A DNA stretch of 57,088 bases from Acidobacteriaceae bacterium (GCA_019244055.1 JAFATG010000289.1:1-57088), one strand, 5' to 3'. Counted from the stretch's first letter, positions 17,094-26,040 are shown. Notes: generated by a model from the letters alone, not told the origin. Made by a program: numbers and translations.

Positions 17094-19217
17094 TTAAGCC
17101 CAAAGATCCCGATTCTTGAACTTGCGCATCAACCCGCGCACGATGCGCTCAGTAAGAGTTCCGAAGGGCTGGTCGGTGGTGACATAGGTCCAGACGGCTC
17201 CCCGCTCTTGCGGATCTTCTCCGCCGCCAGCCTCGGCTTCGGCCAGCCGTCTCGCTGTTTCTTCCGGAATGGAAGTCTCGAGCTCAGGAAACCACTGGTC
17301 TATCTGTCTCAGGTACTCGAGATGCGGATTGCGGCCCGCCAGGGAGAGCCAGTGCAGTCCTGCACGGTAATCGGCCAGGCGAGCCAGATAGTCTGCCCAG
17401 AGATCGTCAATGGTTCGCAGCGTAATCAGCCGTTCCAGCTCCGAGCCGCACGGCAGCGAGCCATCCAAAATCTTCTGCCGATAACTCTGAATACGGTTCC
17501 GCTGTCCCTCAACCGGTATCTCGTATTTCTGGAGAAAAATCCGCAAATCCAGATTTTGTCCTTCCACTAACGGCTGCACGCTCTCTGGGTCCGTGCTGTA
17601 TTTCGGGTTGAGATCGGCGCCCTTCACCATCAGCTCGTCTTGAAGTGACACAAAGAAGCGCGAGCAACCTGGATCACCTTGACGCCCGGCGCGACCTCGA
17701 AGCTGATTGTCGATGCGCCGGCTCTCGTGTTTATTCGTGCCGATCACGTACAATCCGCCGAGAGATGCCAAGCCTTCTCCAAGTTGAATATCGGTCCCGC
17801 GCCCTGCCATGTTGGTCGAAATCGTGACCGCGCCTCGTTGCCCTGCCTGTGCGATGATGGCGGCCTCCTGTTCATCGTTCTTGGCATTCAGCACGTGGTG
17901 CGGGATGTCGGCAAGAGAGCGGCTTAACTCCTCGGATTCGCGGACGCTCGCGGTTCCAACCAGGACCGGCTGACCCGTTGCGTGCGCCCGTCGAATTTCT
18001 TCGATGGCGGCCCGGGTCTTTTCGGCCCTCGTCGCGAACACTTCGTCAGGATGATCGACGCGGATCATCGGCCGGTTTGTGGGAATTACTTCCACAGGCA
18101 GCAGGTACATCGTTTGAAACTCCACTTGGGAACTGGCCGCCGTACCGGTCATCCCGCAGAGGTGAGGATAGAGCGCGGCCATATGCTGCATGGTGATCGA
18201 CCCCAGAATCATCCCCTGAAGCTTCGCAGCAACCCGTTCTTTAATCTCAATGGCGGTGTGTAGGCCCGCGGGCCAGCGCCGGTCCTGCGCCGTTCTTCCT
18301 TTGAACTCGTCTATCATTTCGACCGCGCCGTTTTTGACCACGTAGTCCACGTCGCGATGGAGCAGTGCGTGAGCGTGCAAAGCGTCCTGCACGGCCGTGA
18401 ATAGCTGCAGATTGTTTTCGTCGAACAGATTGCGGCAGCGCGTTGCGTGCTCCACAGCGCGGATCCCCTCATCCGTCAGCCCGACGTTCCGGCCGCCAAT
18501 CTCAGTTCTGTAGTGCACACCGCTGCGGAGGCTGCGCACAACCTGATCTGCCAGAAATGCCAGCGCGCTTTCATCATTGCTGCCACCGGCAATCACCAAG
18601 GGAATGCGCGCCTCATCGATCAGAATCGAATCGACCTCATCAATGACCGCAGCGTGAAACGGACGGTGGACCTGCTCGCGCAGTTCAAGCGCAAGCTGAT
18701 CGCGAAGGAAGTCAAACCCGGCTTCGTTGGCGGTCGCGTACGTGACATCGCAGGCATAGGCGGCGCGCCGCTGATCCGGCGTCATTCCTTGCTGCACATA
18801 CCCGACCGAAAAACCTAAGCGACGATAGATGTCTCCCATCCAGCAAGCATCGCGGCGCGCGAGGTAATCGTTGGCGGTGAGGACATGCACTCCCATTCCT
18901 TCGTGTGCGTACCACGCAATGGCGGGCACCGCCGCCAGCGTCTTGCCTTCACCGGTCTGCATTTCGGCAATACTTCCCCGGGTCAAAGCAAGCGCGCCCC
19001 GGAACTGTACGTCAAACATTTGCTGCCCCAGCGAGCGCGACGCTATCACGGCTGTCAAGGCGATTAGTCGGAGTAAGTCCTTCCTTGCTCCGAATGCCAG
19101 CGCGTCTAAGTCATCATCGCTCAACTGAGCAAACTCTCTTCGCATCGCGTTGATTTTTCCGATGGCGGATGCATCGCGGCGCGAAGGTGCAAAAACAGAA
19201 TGCAAAAATGGGTGCAC
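17094..19217 (-). CDS. Short SecA-like translocase ATPase
   Basis: SecA paralogue of 707 residues; housekeeping SecA is usually about 850-1000. Walker A is MQTGEGKT at residues 86-93, motif II is DEVDSILIDEAR at 193-204, the preprotein cross-linking region and helicase motifs follow, and GRAGRQGDPG lies near residue 510. The sequence ends soon after the helical scaffold (LMRKFKNRDLWA), so the C-terminal linker and the zinc-binding Cys motif that bind SecB and lipids are absent. It therefore looks like an accessory SecA with specialised cargo, not the essential copy. No SecY-like or glycosylation genes lie nearby. A small secreted ORF stands just upstream in the same direction. Confidence 0.92.
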   Translation of the reverse strand: MHPFLHSVFAPSRRDASAIGKINAMRREFAQLSDDDLDALAFGARKDLLRLIALTAVIASRSLGQQMFDVQFRGALALTRGSIAEMQTGEGKTLAAVPAIAWYAHEGMGVHVLTANDYLARRDACWMGDIYRRLGFSVGYVQQGMTPDQRRAAYACDVTYATANEAGFDFLRDQLALELREQVHRPFHAAVIDEVDSILIDEARIPLVIAGGSNDESALAFLADQVVRSLRSGVHYRTEIGGRNVGLTDEGIRAVEHATRCRNLFDENNLQLFTAVQDALHAHALLHRDVDYVVKNGAVEMIDEFKGRTAQDRRWPAGLHTAIEIKERVAAKLQGMILGSITMQHMAALYPHLCGMTGTAASSQVEFQTMYLLPVEVIPTNRPMIRVDHPDEVFATRAEKTRAAIEEIRRAHATGQPVLVGTASVRESEELSRSLADIPHHVLNAKNDEQEAAIIAQAGQRGAVTISTNMAGRGTDIQLGEGLASLGGLYVIGTNKHESRRIDNQLRGRAGRQGDPGCSRFFVSLQDELMVKGADLNPKYSTDPESVQPLVEGQNLDLRIFLQKYEIPVEGQRNRIQSYRQKILDGSLPCGSELERLITLRTIDDLWADYLARLADYRAGLHWLSLAGRNPHLEYLRQIDQWFPELETSIPEETARRLAEAEAGGGEDPQERGAVWTYVTTDQPFGTLTERIVRGLMRKFKNRDLWA

Positions 19218-19254
19218 AACCCCTCCTCTCTTTGCTGAACTGACAGATTCGTTG

Positions 19255-19266
19255 CGTTACGTAACG
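19255..19266. promoter_or_regulatory. 12-bp perfect palindrome before the SecA-like gene
   Basis: CGTTACGTAACG reads the same on both strands and lies 38 bp upstream of the SecA-like start codon, after the stop of the small ORF at 19270. It could be an operator; there is no recognised binder. Confidence 0.3.
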
Positions 19267-19269
19267 TGG

Positions 19270-19581
19270 TTAGAGAGAGAAGGATGGCGGCGGTCGCTGG
19301 AACAACGATCGATCGAGTCCGGAGCGCAGGCCCGCGGCATCGTTTCCAGGTAGAGATGGGCGGAACTGCGATGAAACGAAGCTACGGCCATCGCATACCG
19401 GCAGCAGTTTCCTTTTTGTGAGGTGTTTTGCCGCGTGAGCGTTGTCGAGATACGCGTATTCGGTCGAAGCGCACGGAGCGGCGATGCGCGAAGCCGGAAG
19501 ACTCGATGCGGCTGTCAGCGCCAGTAGCGCAGCGATAAGCCAGGTTGTGAACTTAGGCTTCACCTGTAGAAAGTATTGCAC
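19270..19581 (-). CDS. Possible small secreted protein
   Basis: From a GTG at 19581 the frame encodes 103 residues with a convincing leader: FLQVKPKFTTWLIAALLAL followed by TAASSLPASRIAAP, i.e. basic start, hydrophobic core and small-residue cleavage region. The mature part is Ser/Pro/Arg-rich (DGRSFVSSQFRPSLPGNDAA) without a recognised domain. It lies 52 bp upstream of the SecA-like gene on the same strand, so it could be co-expressed cargo. The frame continues upstream to 19833, but that part overlaps the opposite gene. Coding is uncertain. Confidence 0.35.
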   Translation of the reverse strand: MQYFLQVKPKFTTWLIAALLALTAASSLPASRIAAPCASTEYAYLDNAHAAKHLTKRKLLPVCDGRSFVSSQFRPSLPGNDAAGLRSGLDRSLFQRPPPSFSL

Positions 19582-19728
19582 GTAACCGGGAGCTGTGAAA
19601 ATAGGGCTAAGGGTCTGGGGGGGCGCAGACAGGACAATGTTCGGGGGGCCTGGCCTGGGCAATGTTTTCGAAGCAGAGTCGCGGGTGGGGGCATCGAAAG
19701 CTGAGATCACCATTTTGGGGAGGCTACG

Positions 19729-20640
19729 ATGTACGTAGTTACGGGCGCGACCGGGCATACTGGATCGGTTATTGCGAAGAGATTGCTCGCGCAAGGGAAG
19801 AAGGTGCGAGCGGTGGCGCGAAGCGCGGAACATCTGAGTTCGTTAGCTTCGCTCGGGGCGGAGCCGTTTGCCAGTGACATCAGCGACAGAGAAGCAGTTG
19901 CCCGGGGTTTCAACGGCGCGGAGGCGGCGTATGTGATGGTTCCGCCGGATCTGGCGAACCCGAATTACCCAGCTTATCAGGACAAGGTCATTGAAGCGGT
20001 CGCCTCAGCTCTCGAGAAGCGGTCGCCGGCGCATATCGTGGTGCTGAGCAGTTTCGGGGCGGACAAGCCGGACAAGACGGGGCCGATTGCGGGGCTGCAC
20101 CAGATGGAGGAGCGGCTGAAGCGGATTTCGGGACTGAATGCGCTGTTTCTGCGCGCGGGGTATTTCATGGAGAATACGCTGCCGCAGACAGGCGTGATTC
20201 AGCAGATGGGAGCGACGGCGGGTCCGTTGAAGCCTGACCTCAAAATTCCGCTGATTGCGACGAGAGACATCGGCACGTTTGCCGCGGACGCACTGCTGCG
20301 GCTGGACTTTCGAGGCCACCAAACGCAAGAATTGCAGGGCGAGCGCGATTTGACGATGACGGAGGCGACGAACGTGATCGGGAACGCGATCGGCAAGCCG
20401 GAGTTGCAGTATTGTCAGATTACTTCTGACCGGTTTCGCGGGATCCTGCTGCAGATGGGGGCATCGCAAAGCATAGCGGACCTGTTCGTGGAGATGTCGG
20501 AGGCGCTGAATTCAGGATATGTTCGTGCGCTGGAGCCGAGATCGGAGCGGAACACGACGCCGACCTCGTATGAGCAATTCGTTGGCGAGGAGTTCCTGCC
20601 GGCCTATCAGACGATTGCAGCGGGGGCGGCGAGAGCGTGA
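19729..20640 (+). CDS. NmrA-like atypical short-chain dehydrogenase
   Basis: NAD(P)-binding protein of 303 residues. The dinucleotide motif is MYVVTGATGHTGSVIAKRLL (GxxGxxG) with RAVARS after strand 2, typical of NADP-preferring NmrA-type proteins. GADKPDKTGPIAGLHQMEERL and ALFLRAGYFMEN are usual family blocks; there is no classical YxxxK site, as is common in this sensor/reductase class. A strong ribosome site (GGGGAGG) precedes the ATG. It stands alone. Possible roles are quinone reduction or redox sensing. Confidence 0.9.
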   Translation: MYVVTGATGHTGSVIAKRLLAQGKKVRAVARSAEHLSSLASLGAEPFASDISDREAVARGFNGAEAAYVMVPPDLANPNYPAYQDKVIEAVASALEKRSPAHIVVLSSFGADKPDKTGPIAGLHQMEERLKRISGLNALFLRAGYFMENTLPQTGVIQQMGATAGPLKPDLKIPLIATRDIGTFAADALLRLDFRGHQTQELQGERDLTMTEATNVIGNAIGKPELQYCQITSDRFRGILLQMGASQSIADLFVEMSEALNSGYVRALEPRSERNTTPTSYEQFVGEEFLPAYQTIAAGAARA

Positions 20641-20653
20641 AGCGATGGGGAGC

Positions 20654-21130
20654 TCAGCCGCCCATCGCACGACGGACCATTTTAAAGTCGCGCGGCGGTC
20701 CAGACAACATGCGGATCTGTGTGAAGCCCGTATCTGCGAGGCGCTTCTCGATTTCGTCCCGTGGTATCAGTGGGCGCCCCGGCTCGCAACTCTAAAGGCC
20801 ATCAGAGCCGCTCTCAAATCCGTGCCGGTTTTTTGCAGTCGCAAACAGAAGCTAGCCGCTAGGTTTCAACGCGCGATGTACACGCTCGACGATTCGCCAA
20901 AGCTTTTGCGGCGGAATGGGGCTGGAATCCAGGCCAGATCAAAGGCTTTCACATCGACGACTTCCTCCGCATCCTGGCCCCGAACTTCAATCTGTTCCCG
21001 TAGACCAGCTGCAGCCACATTACTTCGCGCAAGCGATAGCGAAGGCCTTACGTATCGATTGCGACAATGCGCACCGATGGCCAATGGCGTGCGATTGCGA
21101 TCGAGAGTCGTCCGACTGCGATCGCACTAG
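20654..21130 (-). pseudogene. Relic of a class I SAM-dependent methyltransferase
   Basis: Pieces of one methyltransferase are readable leftward: SIAIARHWPSVRIVAIDT (end of motif I), then a frame change to SLSLARSNVAAAGLREQIEV and GQDAEEVVDVKAFDLAWIPA, another to LWRIVERVHRALKPSG, where TAG replaces an expected Trp before LLFATAKN, a further TAG, and finally RPLIPRDEIEKRLADTGFTQ through RDFKMVRRAMGG to a stop at 20654-20656. The N-terminal part before motif I is gone. At least four lesions show an old pseudogene squeezed between the NmrA gene and the ADOP permease. Confidence 0.82.
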
Positions 21131-21163
21131 TGCGCGTCGTAACACGGAGAAAAGAACAAAGTC

Positions 21164-23824
21164 CTACTGTTCGCGAAGCGTGCGCGCGGGATCTACATGA
21201 ATCGCGCGAGCGGCAGGATTCCAGGCAGCGAGGAGTGCCACGGCCCCCATCATCAATACGGCTGTAATATACGTGAGCGGATCCCTCGGGCTTATGCCGT
21301 ACAGCACCGCCGATAGCAGCCGGCCAACGGCAAGAGTGATCGTTATGCCGATGGAGAGGCCAATCGCACAGAGCACCACTGTCCGTCGTAGCACGGAGGA
21401 AAGGACCTGGCTCGGTCGCGCGCCCAATGCCATACGAATGCCGATCTCGCGCATCCGCCGGGCGACCGAGTACGCCATCAGTGCGAATAGTCCCGTCGCA
21501 GCCAACACCATTGCCAGCACCCCGAACACTCCTAATACAATAGCGGCCGCGCGCGCGGGAAAAAGCGGTAGCGAGAGTTGATCTCTCAGTGTTCCTACAT
21601 TGAAGAGCGTCAGCTCCGGGTTCAGGTCGAGCACCGCTTTCCGTAGCGTATCGGTAGCTTGCTGCGCCGGTAAACGAGTTCTTGCGACCAGAGTCGTCCA
21701 TCGCATTTCAGCCTGGGCGATTGGCAGAAAAATGGCGGATTTCGGATCCTCGCCGAGCGAATCGTACTTGCCGGTCTCGACCACACCAATCACTTCGAAT
21801 CCTTTGTCATGCCCCGGCGGGCCCATGCGCACAATCTTTCCCAGCGGATTTTCGCGCCCGAACACAACGTGCGCCAGCGCTTCATTGATGATCGCCACGT
21901 GAGGCGCGCCCTCGCGGTCATGCTCGTTCACGTCACGTCCCATAAGAAGCCGCGTCGCCGCCGTCCGCAAATAATTCGGAGAGATGTTGTAAATCAGCGC
22001 GGGATGCCATTCGGAGCGCTTCGGCATGGGACGATCCGCCCGAGAGATGACTTCGTCGCTTTCTCCGGCTCGCAACGGCAGATTGCTGATTATCCCAACG
22101 GATTGCAGACCGGGGAGGGCGGAGGCTTTCTCCAGCAAATTGGCATCGAAGCGCCGGCTATGCGCGGTATCGTAGCCTTGGAGGCGCAGGTCAACAGAGA
22201 CCGCGACGGCGTGGTCCGGGTTGAAGCCGAGATTCAGCGACAGGGCGTGCTGCAAGCTTCTTACCACCAGCACGGAGGAGATGACCAGGATCACCGAAAG
22301 AGCGATTTGCCCGGCGACCAGAAGATCGCGAATGCCGAGCCGTCGAAAGCGGCTCAAGACAGGTTCGTCTTTGAGGCTCGGGACCAAATCGGTCCGCACC
22401 GTCTGCAGAGCGGGCGCGAAACCGAAAAGAAGAGTGGTCACGAGAACGGCAGCCAGCGTAAAGCAAAACACGACGCGATCAGGCTGAAGCGTGGTGTTGA
22501 GCGGAAGATCGATACCCGGCTGCCAAGAACTAAAGAGATTACAGGTTGCGAATGCGATAGCAAGACCCAGCAGCCCGCCGCCGGCAGCAAGCAAGAGGCT
22601 CTCGGTCATGAGTTGTCGTAGCAACTGGAACCGGCTTGCGCCGACCGCCAGCCGGATGCCGATCTCGCGCTGACGATCGGAAGCTCGAGCCAGCAGCATG
22701 CCGGCAAGATTGATACACGCGAGCAGGAGCGCTGCCCCTGCGATGCTCATAAACGCAACACCGAAAGCCGTAACCGGTCCGCGAAAATATGTACCTACCA
22801 GACCCGGCCTCGACAACTCGAATTTTCCTTTTGGATTGATATCGTTGGGATAGGTTCGGGCGAGTTGCTGAGCAATCCGGTCCAGATCCGCTTCCGACTG
22901 CGCGAATGAGACCCCGGGCTTGAGGCGGCCTATGGTCCAGACCTGTCCCGAATCGCGATCCCGCAGCCAATTATCACCGGGCTCGATTTGAGTCTCCATA
23001 CTCATCGGAACCCAATAATCGCCTGCCAGAATCAGCTCCGTCCCCAGAAACGATGGAGGAGCGATGCCAATGATCGTGAACGGATATCCGTTGATCTTTA
23101 CCGCTCTGCCGACCACGTTCGGATCTGCTGCAAGCCGCGTCTGCCAATATCGGTGGCTTATCACCACAACGGGATTGGCGCCGGGCTTTCCGTCTTCAGC
23201 GGAACCGAAAAAGCGTCCCAGTTCCGGCGAGATGCCAAGCGTCTCAAAGTAATTACCGCTCGCCTCATAACCCCAAACCCGAAAATTCTCGCGGGCTCTT
23301 AGGCTCATGTTTGCGGGATTGAAACGGCAGGCAATCAGGCTAGTAAACACCGTGTTCCGGTCGCGAAAATCGATGTAGTTCGGATATGCCATGTTGGTCC
23401 CGCCGTTCCAGTTCAGGGAAACAAGCTGTTGCGGATTCCGAGCCGGAAAACTGCGCAGCAGGATATCTTCCACGAACGTGAATACGGTTGTGTTTGCGCC
23501 GATACCGAGAGCCAGAGTGAGAACCGCAACCACCGTGAAGAGCGGAGTACGGCGCAGCATGCGCGCGGCGTACCGCAGATCGCGCACAAAGCTTTCGATC
23601 AGCCTCGTGCCGCGCGCATCGCGGCATTCTTCTTTATAAAGGGAAACCGGCCCCATCAGCCTTTGCGCGGCAAGCTTCGCTTCCGCTGGCGTCATGCCCG
23701 CGCGAACGTTGCTCTCGATCTCCTGCTGAAGATGATGTTGCAGCTCGTCCGCCAGGTCCGCCTCTAGCTGGCGCCTCCGAAACAGTGATCGAGCCAGCAT
23801 TCGCAGCTTCTCCGCCCAGCGCAT
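21164..23824 (-). CDS. ADOP-type ABC transporter permease (MacB/FtsX-like)
   Basis: Intact membrane protein of 886 residues. It opens with a cytoplasmic helical region (LEADLADELQHHLQQEIESN, AEAKLAAQRLMG) characteristic of the acidobacterial form, then DLRYAARMLRRTPLFTVVAV with helix 1 near residue 100, the first extracytoplasmic MacB-like domain to about 370, three helices (AALLLACINLAGMLLARASD, then a second and third near 425 and 480), a second FtsX half with its own extracytoplasmic domain, and three C-terminal helices (GIRMALGARPSQVLSSVLRR). No ATPase gene is adjacent, so it is an orphan permease; drug or lipid export is usually presumed. It follows the broken PadR gene by 8 bp. Confidence 0.93.
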   Translation of the reverse strand: MRWAEKLRMLARSLFRRRQLEADLADELQHHLQQEIESNVRAGMTPAEAKLAAQRLMGPVSLYKEECRDARGTRLIESFVRDLRYAARMLRRTPLFTVVAVLTLALGIGANTTVFTFVEDILLRSFPARNPQQLVSLNWNGGTNMAYPNYIDFRDRNTVFTSLIACRFNPANMSLRARENFRVWGYEASGNYFETLGISPELGRFFGSAEDGKPGANPVVVISHRYWQTRLAADPNVVGRAVKINGYPFTIIGIAPPSFLGTELILAGDYWVPMSMETQIEPGDNWLRDRDSGQVWTIGRLKPGVSFAQSEADLDRIAQQLARTYPNDINPKGKFELSRPGLVGTYFRGPVTAFGVAFMSIAGAALLLACINLAGMLLARASDRQREIGIRLAVGASRFQLLRQLMTESLLLAAGGGLLGLAIAFATCNLFSSWQPGIDLPLNTTLQPDRVVFCFTLAAVLVTTLLFGFAPALQTVRTDLVPSLKDEPVLSRFRRLGIRDLLVAGQIALSVILVISSVLVVRSLQHALSLNLGFNPDHAVAVSVDLRLQGYDTAHSRRFDANLLEKASALPGLQSVGIISNLPLRAGESDEVISRADRPMPKRSEWHPALIYNISPNYLRTAATRLLMGRDVNEHDREGAPHVAIINEALAHVVFGRENPLGKIVRMGPPGHDKGFEVIGVVETGKYDSLGEDPKSAIFLPIAQAEMRWTTLVARTRLPAQQATDTLRKAVLDLNPELTLFNVGTLRDQLSLPLFPARAAAIVLGVFGVLAMVLAATGLFALMAYSVARRMREIGIRMALGARPSQVLSSVLRRTVVLCAIGLSIGITITLAVGRLLSAVLYGISPRDPLTYITAVLMMGAVALLAAWNPAARAIHVDPARTLREQ

Positions 23825-23832
23825 CCCACCTC

Positions 23833-24163
23833 CTAAACCGCTTCTATCACTATGCCGATTGCGCCTGAAAGCCGCCGCCAGTTCTCAAGCTCAGACTTCA
23901 ATTGCTTGCGTCCGGCTGCTGTCAGCGAATAATACTTCGCTCGCCGGTTGTTTTCCGAATCCTTCCATTCGGCCCTAATCCAGCCTTTGATGCTCGAGCC
24001 GGTGCAAAGCCGGGTACAACGAGCCCTGCTGCACTTGCAAGACATTATTAGAGATCTGGACGATACGCTTGGCGATAGCCCAGCCATTCATTGGCTCCAG
24101 CGAAAGTGTCTTTAGGATCAGCAGGTCGAGCGTACCCTGAACCAGATCCGCCGGTTTGCCCAA
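23833..24163 (-). pseudogene. PadR-family regulator with a single frameshift
   Basis: The first frame reads [35 protein letters not shown] and [15 protein letters not shown], then meets a stop. The second, one base away, supplies the missing end: [20 protein letters not shown] and [20 protein letters not shown]. Removing one A from the run at about 23988-23992 (CAAAGGC to CAAGGC) gives the canonical LEHQGWIRAEW and a normal PadR of about 109 residues. Either a fresh mutation or a sequence error. It precedes the intact ADOP gene by 8 bp and faces a miniature ADOP across a strong inverted repeat. Confidence 0.85.
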
Positions 24164-24178
24164 TAAGAAGCTCCTCTC

Positions 24179-24213
24179 GACTATCTACATTAGATGAAGG
24201 ATTGTAGATAGTC
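24179..24213. promoter_or_regulatory. Perfect inverted repeat, likely PadR operator
   Basis: GACTATCTACA at 24179-24189 and TGTAGATAGTC at 24203-24213 are exact reverse complements (11 of 11) around 13 bases. The site lies 15 bp before the PadR start and 36 bp before the divergent permease start, so one repressor could control both directions. TATCTACA/TGTAGATA-type repeats are common before acidobacterial PadR-ADOP genes to my knowledge; binding is inferred. Confidence 0.7.
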
Positions 24214-24249
24214 AAGGGGAATCATTCGAAGCCGTGCGGTACTTCTGGG

Positions 24250-25386
24250 ATGAGTGAGGACATGACTGCCTCAGAAACCCATTTCGAGCGCGTCTGGTTG
24301 GAGAGCATCAGCTACGATCTGCGCTACGCGGGTCGTTCGCTAGCGCGCAAACCCGGTTTCACGTTCGCTGTGGTCAGCGCGCTGGCGTTGGGCATCGGCG
24401 CGAACGCTGCGATCTTCAACGTGCTCCGGCAGCAAATGACCGCGAATTCCCAAACTGCTCTTAAAATCCTAACGGGCACGGCGGGATTGATTCTGTTGAT
24501 GGCTTGCCTAAATGTGGGGAATTTGTTTGGTGCCCGCGCCCTGGCCCGAGAGAAGGAATTTGCTATTCGGGCAGCGATCGGCTCATCACGGCCCCGCGTT
24601 ACGCGGCTGCTTGTCTTTGAGAGCTTAACGCTGGGACTTCTTGGAGGAGCAATCGGGATGGCATTAGCCTGCTCAATCATGTCGGCCGCGAGTTTCCTTA
24701 TGCCCGAAGCGCTTCCCAGCCGGATCCCGACCGATTCTCTTGTACTCGGCTTCGCGCTCATTGGTTCGATTTTCACCAGCGTGCTGTTCGGCCTGATTCC
24801 TGCAGTCAGGGCATCCAAGCCGAAGCTTAACGTCTCGCTACAGCACAACCGGAGAAGTGGTTCGCGCTTTTCATCCCGCCTGTTTGTCCGCAATACTCTG
24901 GCGACCGTGCAACTATCGCTTTCCGTCTTTTTGCTCATTGGAGTGGGGCGGCTGATCCGAAGCTTGGCGGTCCTGAGGATCAACGCGGCCGAACTCGGCG
25001 AGCCGGGATATCTGCTCGGGGGCTTCGCGCTGCTCGCCCTCCTCACTGCTGCTATTGGCGTGTATAGCGTCATTACCTATTCCGTCACGAAGAGGACGCA
25101 CGAACTCGGAGTTCGTCTCGTGCTAGGTGCCGGAGGACGCACTCTTCTGGGGATGATTCTCGGTCAAGCGTTGCGCCTGAGTTTCATCGGAATCATCGTG
25201 GGAGTAGCGGGCGCCATCTACCTGACGCGTGTACTCTGGAGTTTCCCCTTCGGAGTGACGGCAACTGATCCGCTGATATTTGTAGCCGCTTGCGCAATCC
25301 TGATCGCGTCGGTGTGTCTTGCCACCTATTTCCCGGCACACCGCGCCATCAACATAGATCCGGTGGTCGCGCTGAGACATGAATGA
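24250..25386 (+). CDS. Miniature ADOP/FtsX permease lacking both extracytoplasmic domains
   Basis: Protein of 378 residues in one open frame; full-length relatives have about 800-880. It begins near DLRYAGRSLARKPGFTFAVV and helix 1 (SALALGIGANAAIFNV), then jumps straight to the second helix (TAGLILLMACLNVGNLFGAR), omitting the first MacB-like domain. The central helices and the start of the second half (LATVQLSLSVFLLIGVGRLI) follow, then it jumps again to the last three helices (GYLLGGFALLALLTAAIGVY, GVRLVLGAGG) and a normal C-terminus (INIDPVVALRHE). Both large outside domains are gone while the frame and all membrane segments remain. It may be a functional minimal permease or an in-frame relic. 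It is divergent from PadR with a shared operator. Confidence 0.8.
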   Translation: MSEDMTASETHFERVWLESISYDLRYAGRSLARKPGFTFAVVSALALGIGANAAIFNVLRQQMTANSQTALKILTGTAGLILLMACLNVGNLFGARALAREKEFAIRAAIGSSRPRVTRLLVFESLTLGLLGGAIGMALACSIMSAASFLMPEALPSRIPTDSLVLGFALIGSIFTSVLFGLIPAVRASKPKLNVSLQHNRRSGSRFSSRLFVRNTLATVQLSLSVFLLIGVGRLIRSLAVLRINAAELGEPGYLLGGFALLALLTAAIGVYSVITYSVTKRTHELGVRLVLGAGGRTLLGMILGQALRLSFIGIIVGVAGAIYLTRVLWSFPFGVTATDPLIFVAACAILIASVCLATYFPAHRAINIDPVVALRHE

Positions 25387-25479
25387 GGGGCGGTAAGCAA
25401 GTGAAGTACTAGTACCACGGAAGTTGGTAAAACCACGCTCAGGACGATACAATCCAAGCACTCCCGCGAGATTTTTCTA

Positions 25480-26040
25480 ATGAATTCATTGCGATACCTT
25501 GTTGCGTTTCTATTCGTGACTGCACCCCTTGCCCTGCAGGCTTCACATCCGACGATCATCGTCAATGGGGACCCACCGAACATAACGGTCATCACAAATA
25601 CTTCATTTACTTTTGGCGCAAATTCGTCAGGTGGGGGCGATTTTTCCTTCCAGAATGAAACAGGTCAGAATTGGACCAAGCTGGATATCTTTGTCACACT
25701 GCCCACCTTTCAATCGATCACGTGTGGCAGCGTCGCATTCGTAACATGCACCGTAACTACTACCACGCCTGCGGGTGCCTCACCGGCTTCGTACGACTTA
25801 GTTTTTGGACCGGACCCGAATGGTGGGATTCTCAATGGTGAGCTCTTCTCCATCAATCTCAACAACAATGCCGTCATTAACCTGGACCCGAACGGAGTCG
25901 GAGATTGGGGCCCGGGAAGGGATTTCGACGCGAAGGCTAACTTCTTTACGCCTGAGCCGGGTTCCTGGATGCTGATCGCCTTGGGCCTAACGGCCCTCGG
26001 GGGGTTCTGCATCTACCGTCGACGGCGCCCTGCGGCCTGA
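25480..26040 (+). CDS. PEP-CTERM sorting-domain protein
   Basis: Secreted protein of 186 residues with a signal peptide (RYLVAFLFVTAPLALQA), a beta-rich Asn/Gly-rich middle (FTFGANSSGGGDFSFQNETG), and a C-terminal sorting signal: PEPGSWMLIALGLTALGG followed by the basic tail YRRRRPAA. The motif, hydrophobic helix and Arg cluster are the classic exosortase substrate. The exosortase is not in this window. Two Cys about 10 residues apart (SITCGSVAFVTC) could form a disulphide. Its 3' end overlaps the facing kinase gene by 28 bp. Confidence 0.9.
   Translation: MNSLRYLVAFLFVTAPLALQASHPTIIVNGDPPNITVITNTSFTFGANSSGGGDFSFQNETGQNWTKLDIFVTLPTFQSITCGSVAFVTCTVTTTTPAGASPASYDLVFGPDPNGGILNGELFSINLNNNAVINLDPNGVGDWGPGRDFDAKANFFTPEPGSWMLIALGLTALGGFCIYRRRRPAA

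Noticed and set aside
20519-21130. Open frame of 203 codons on the plus strand
   Set aside because: Starts inside the NmrA gene and then runs antisense to the methyltransferase relic; Arg/Ser-rich without any recognisable domain.
21809-22621. Open frame of 270 codons on the plus strand
   Set aside because: Antisense to the intact ADOP permease; very high Arg/Gln content and no fold-like pattern.
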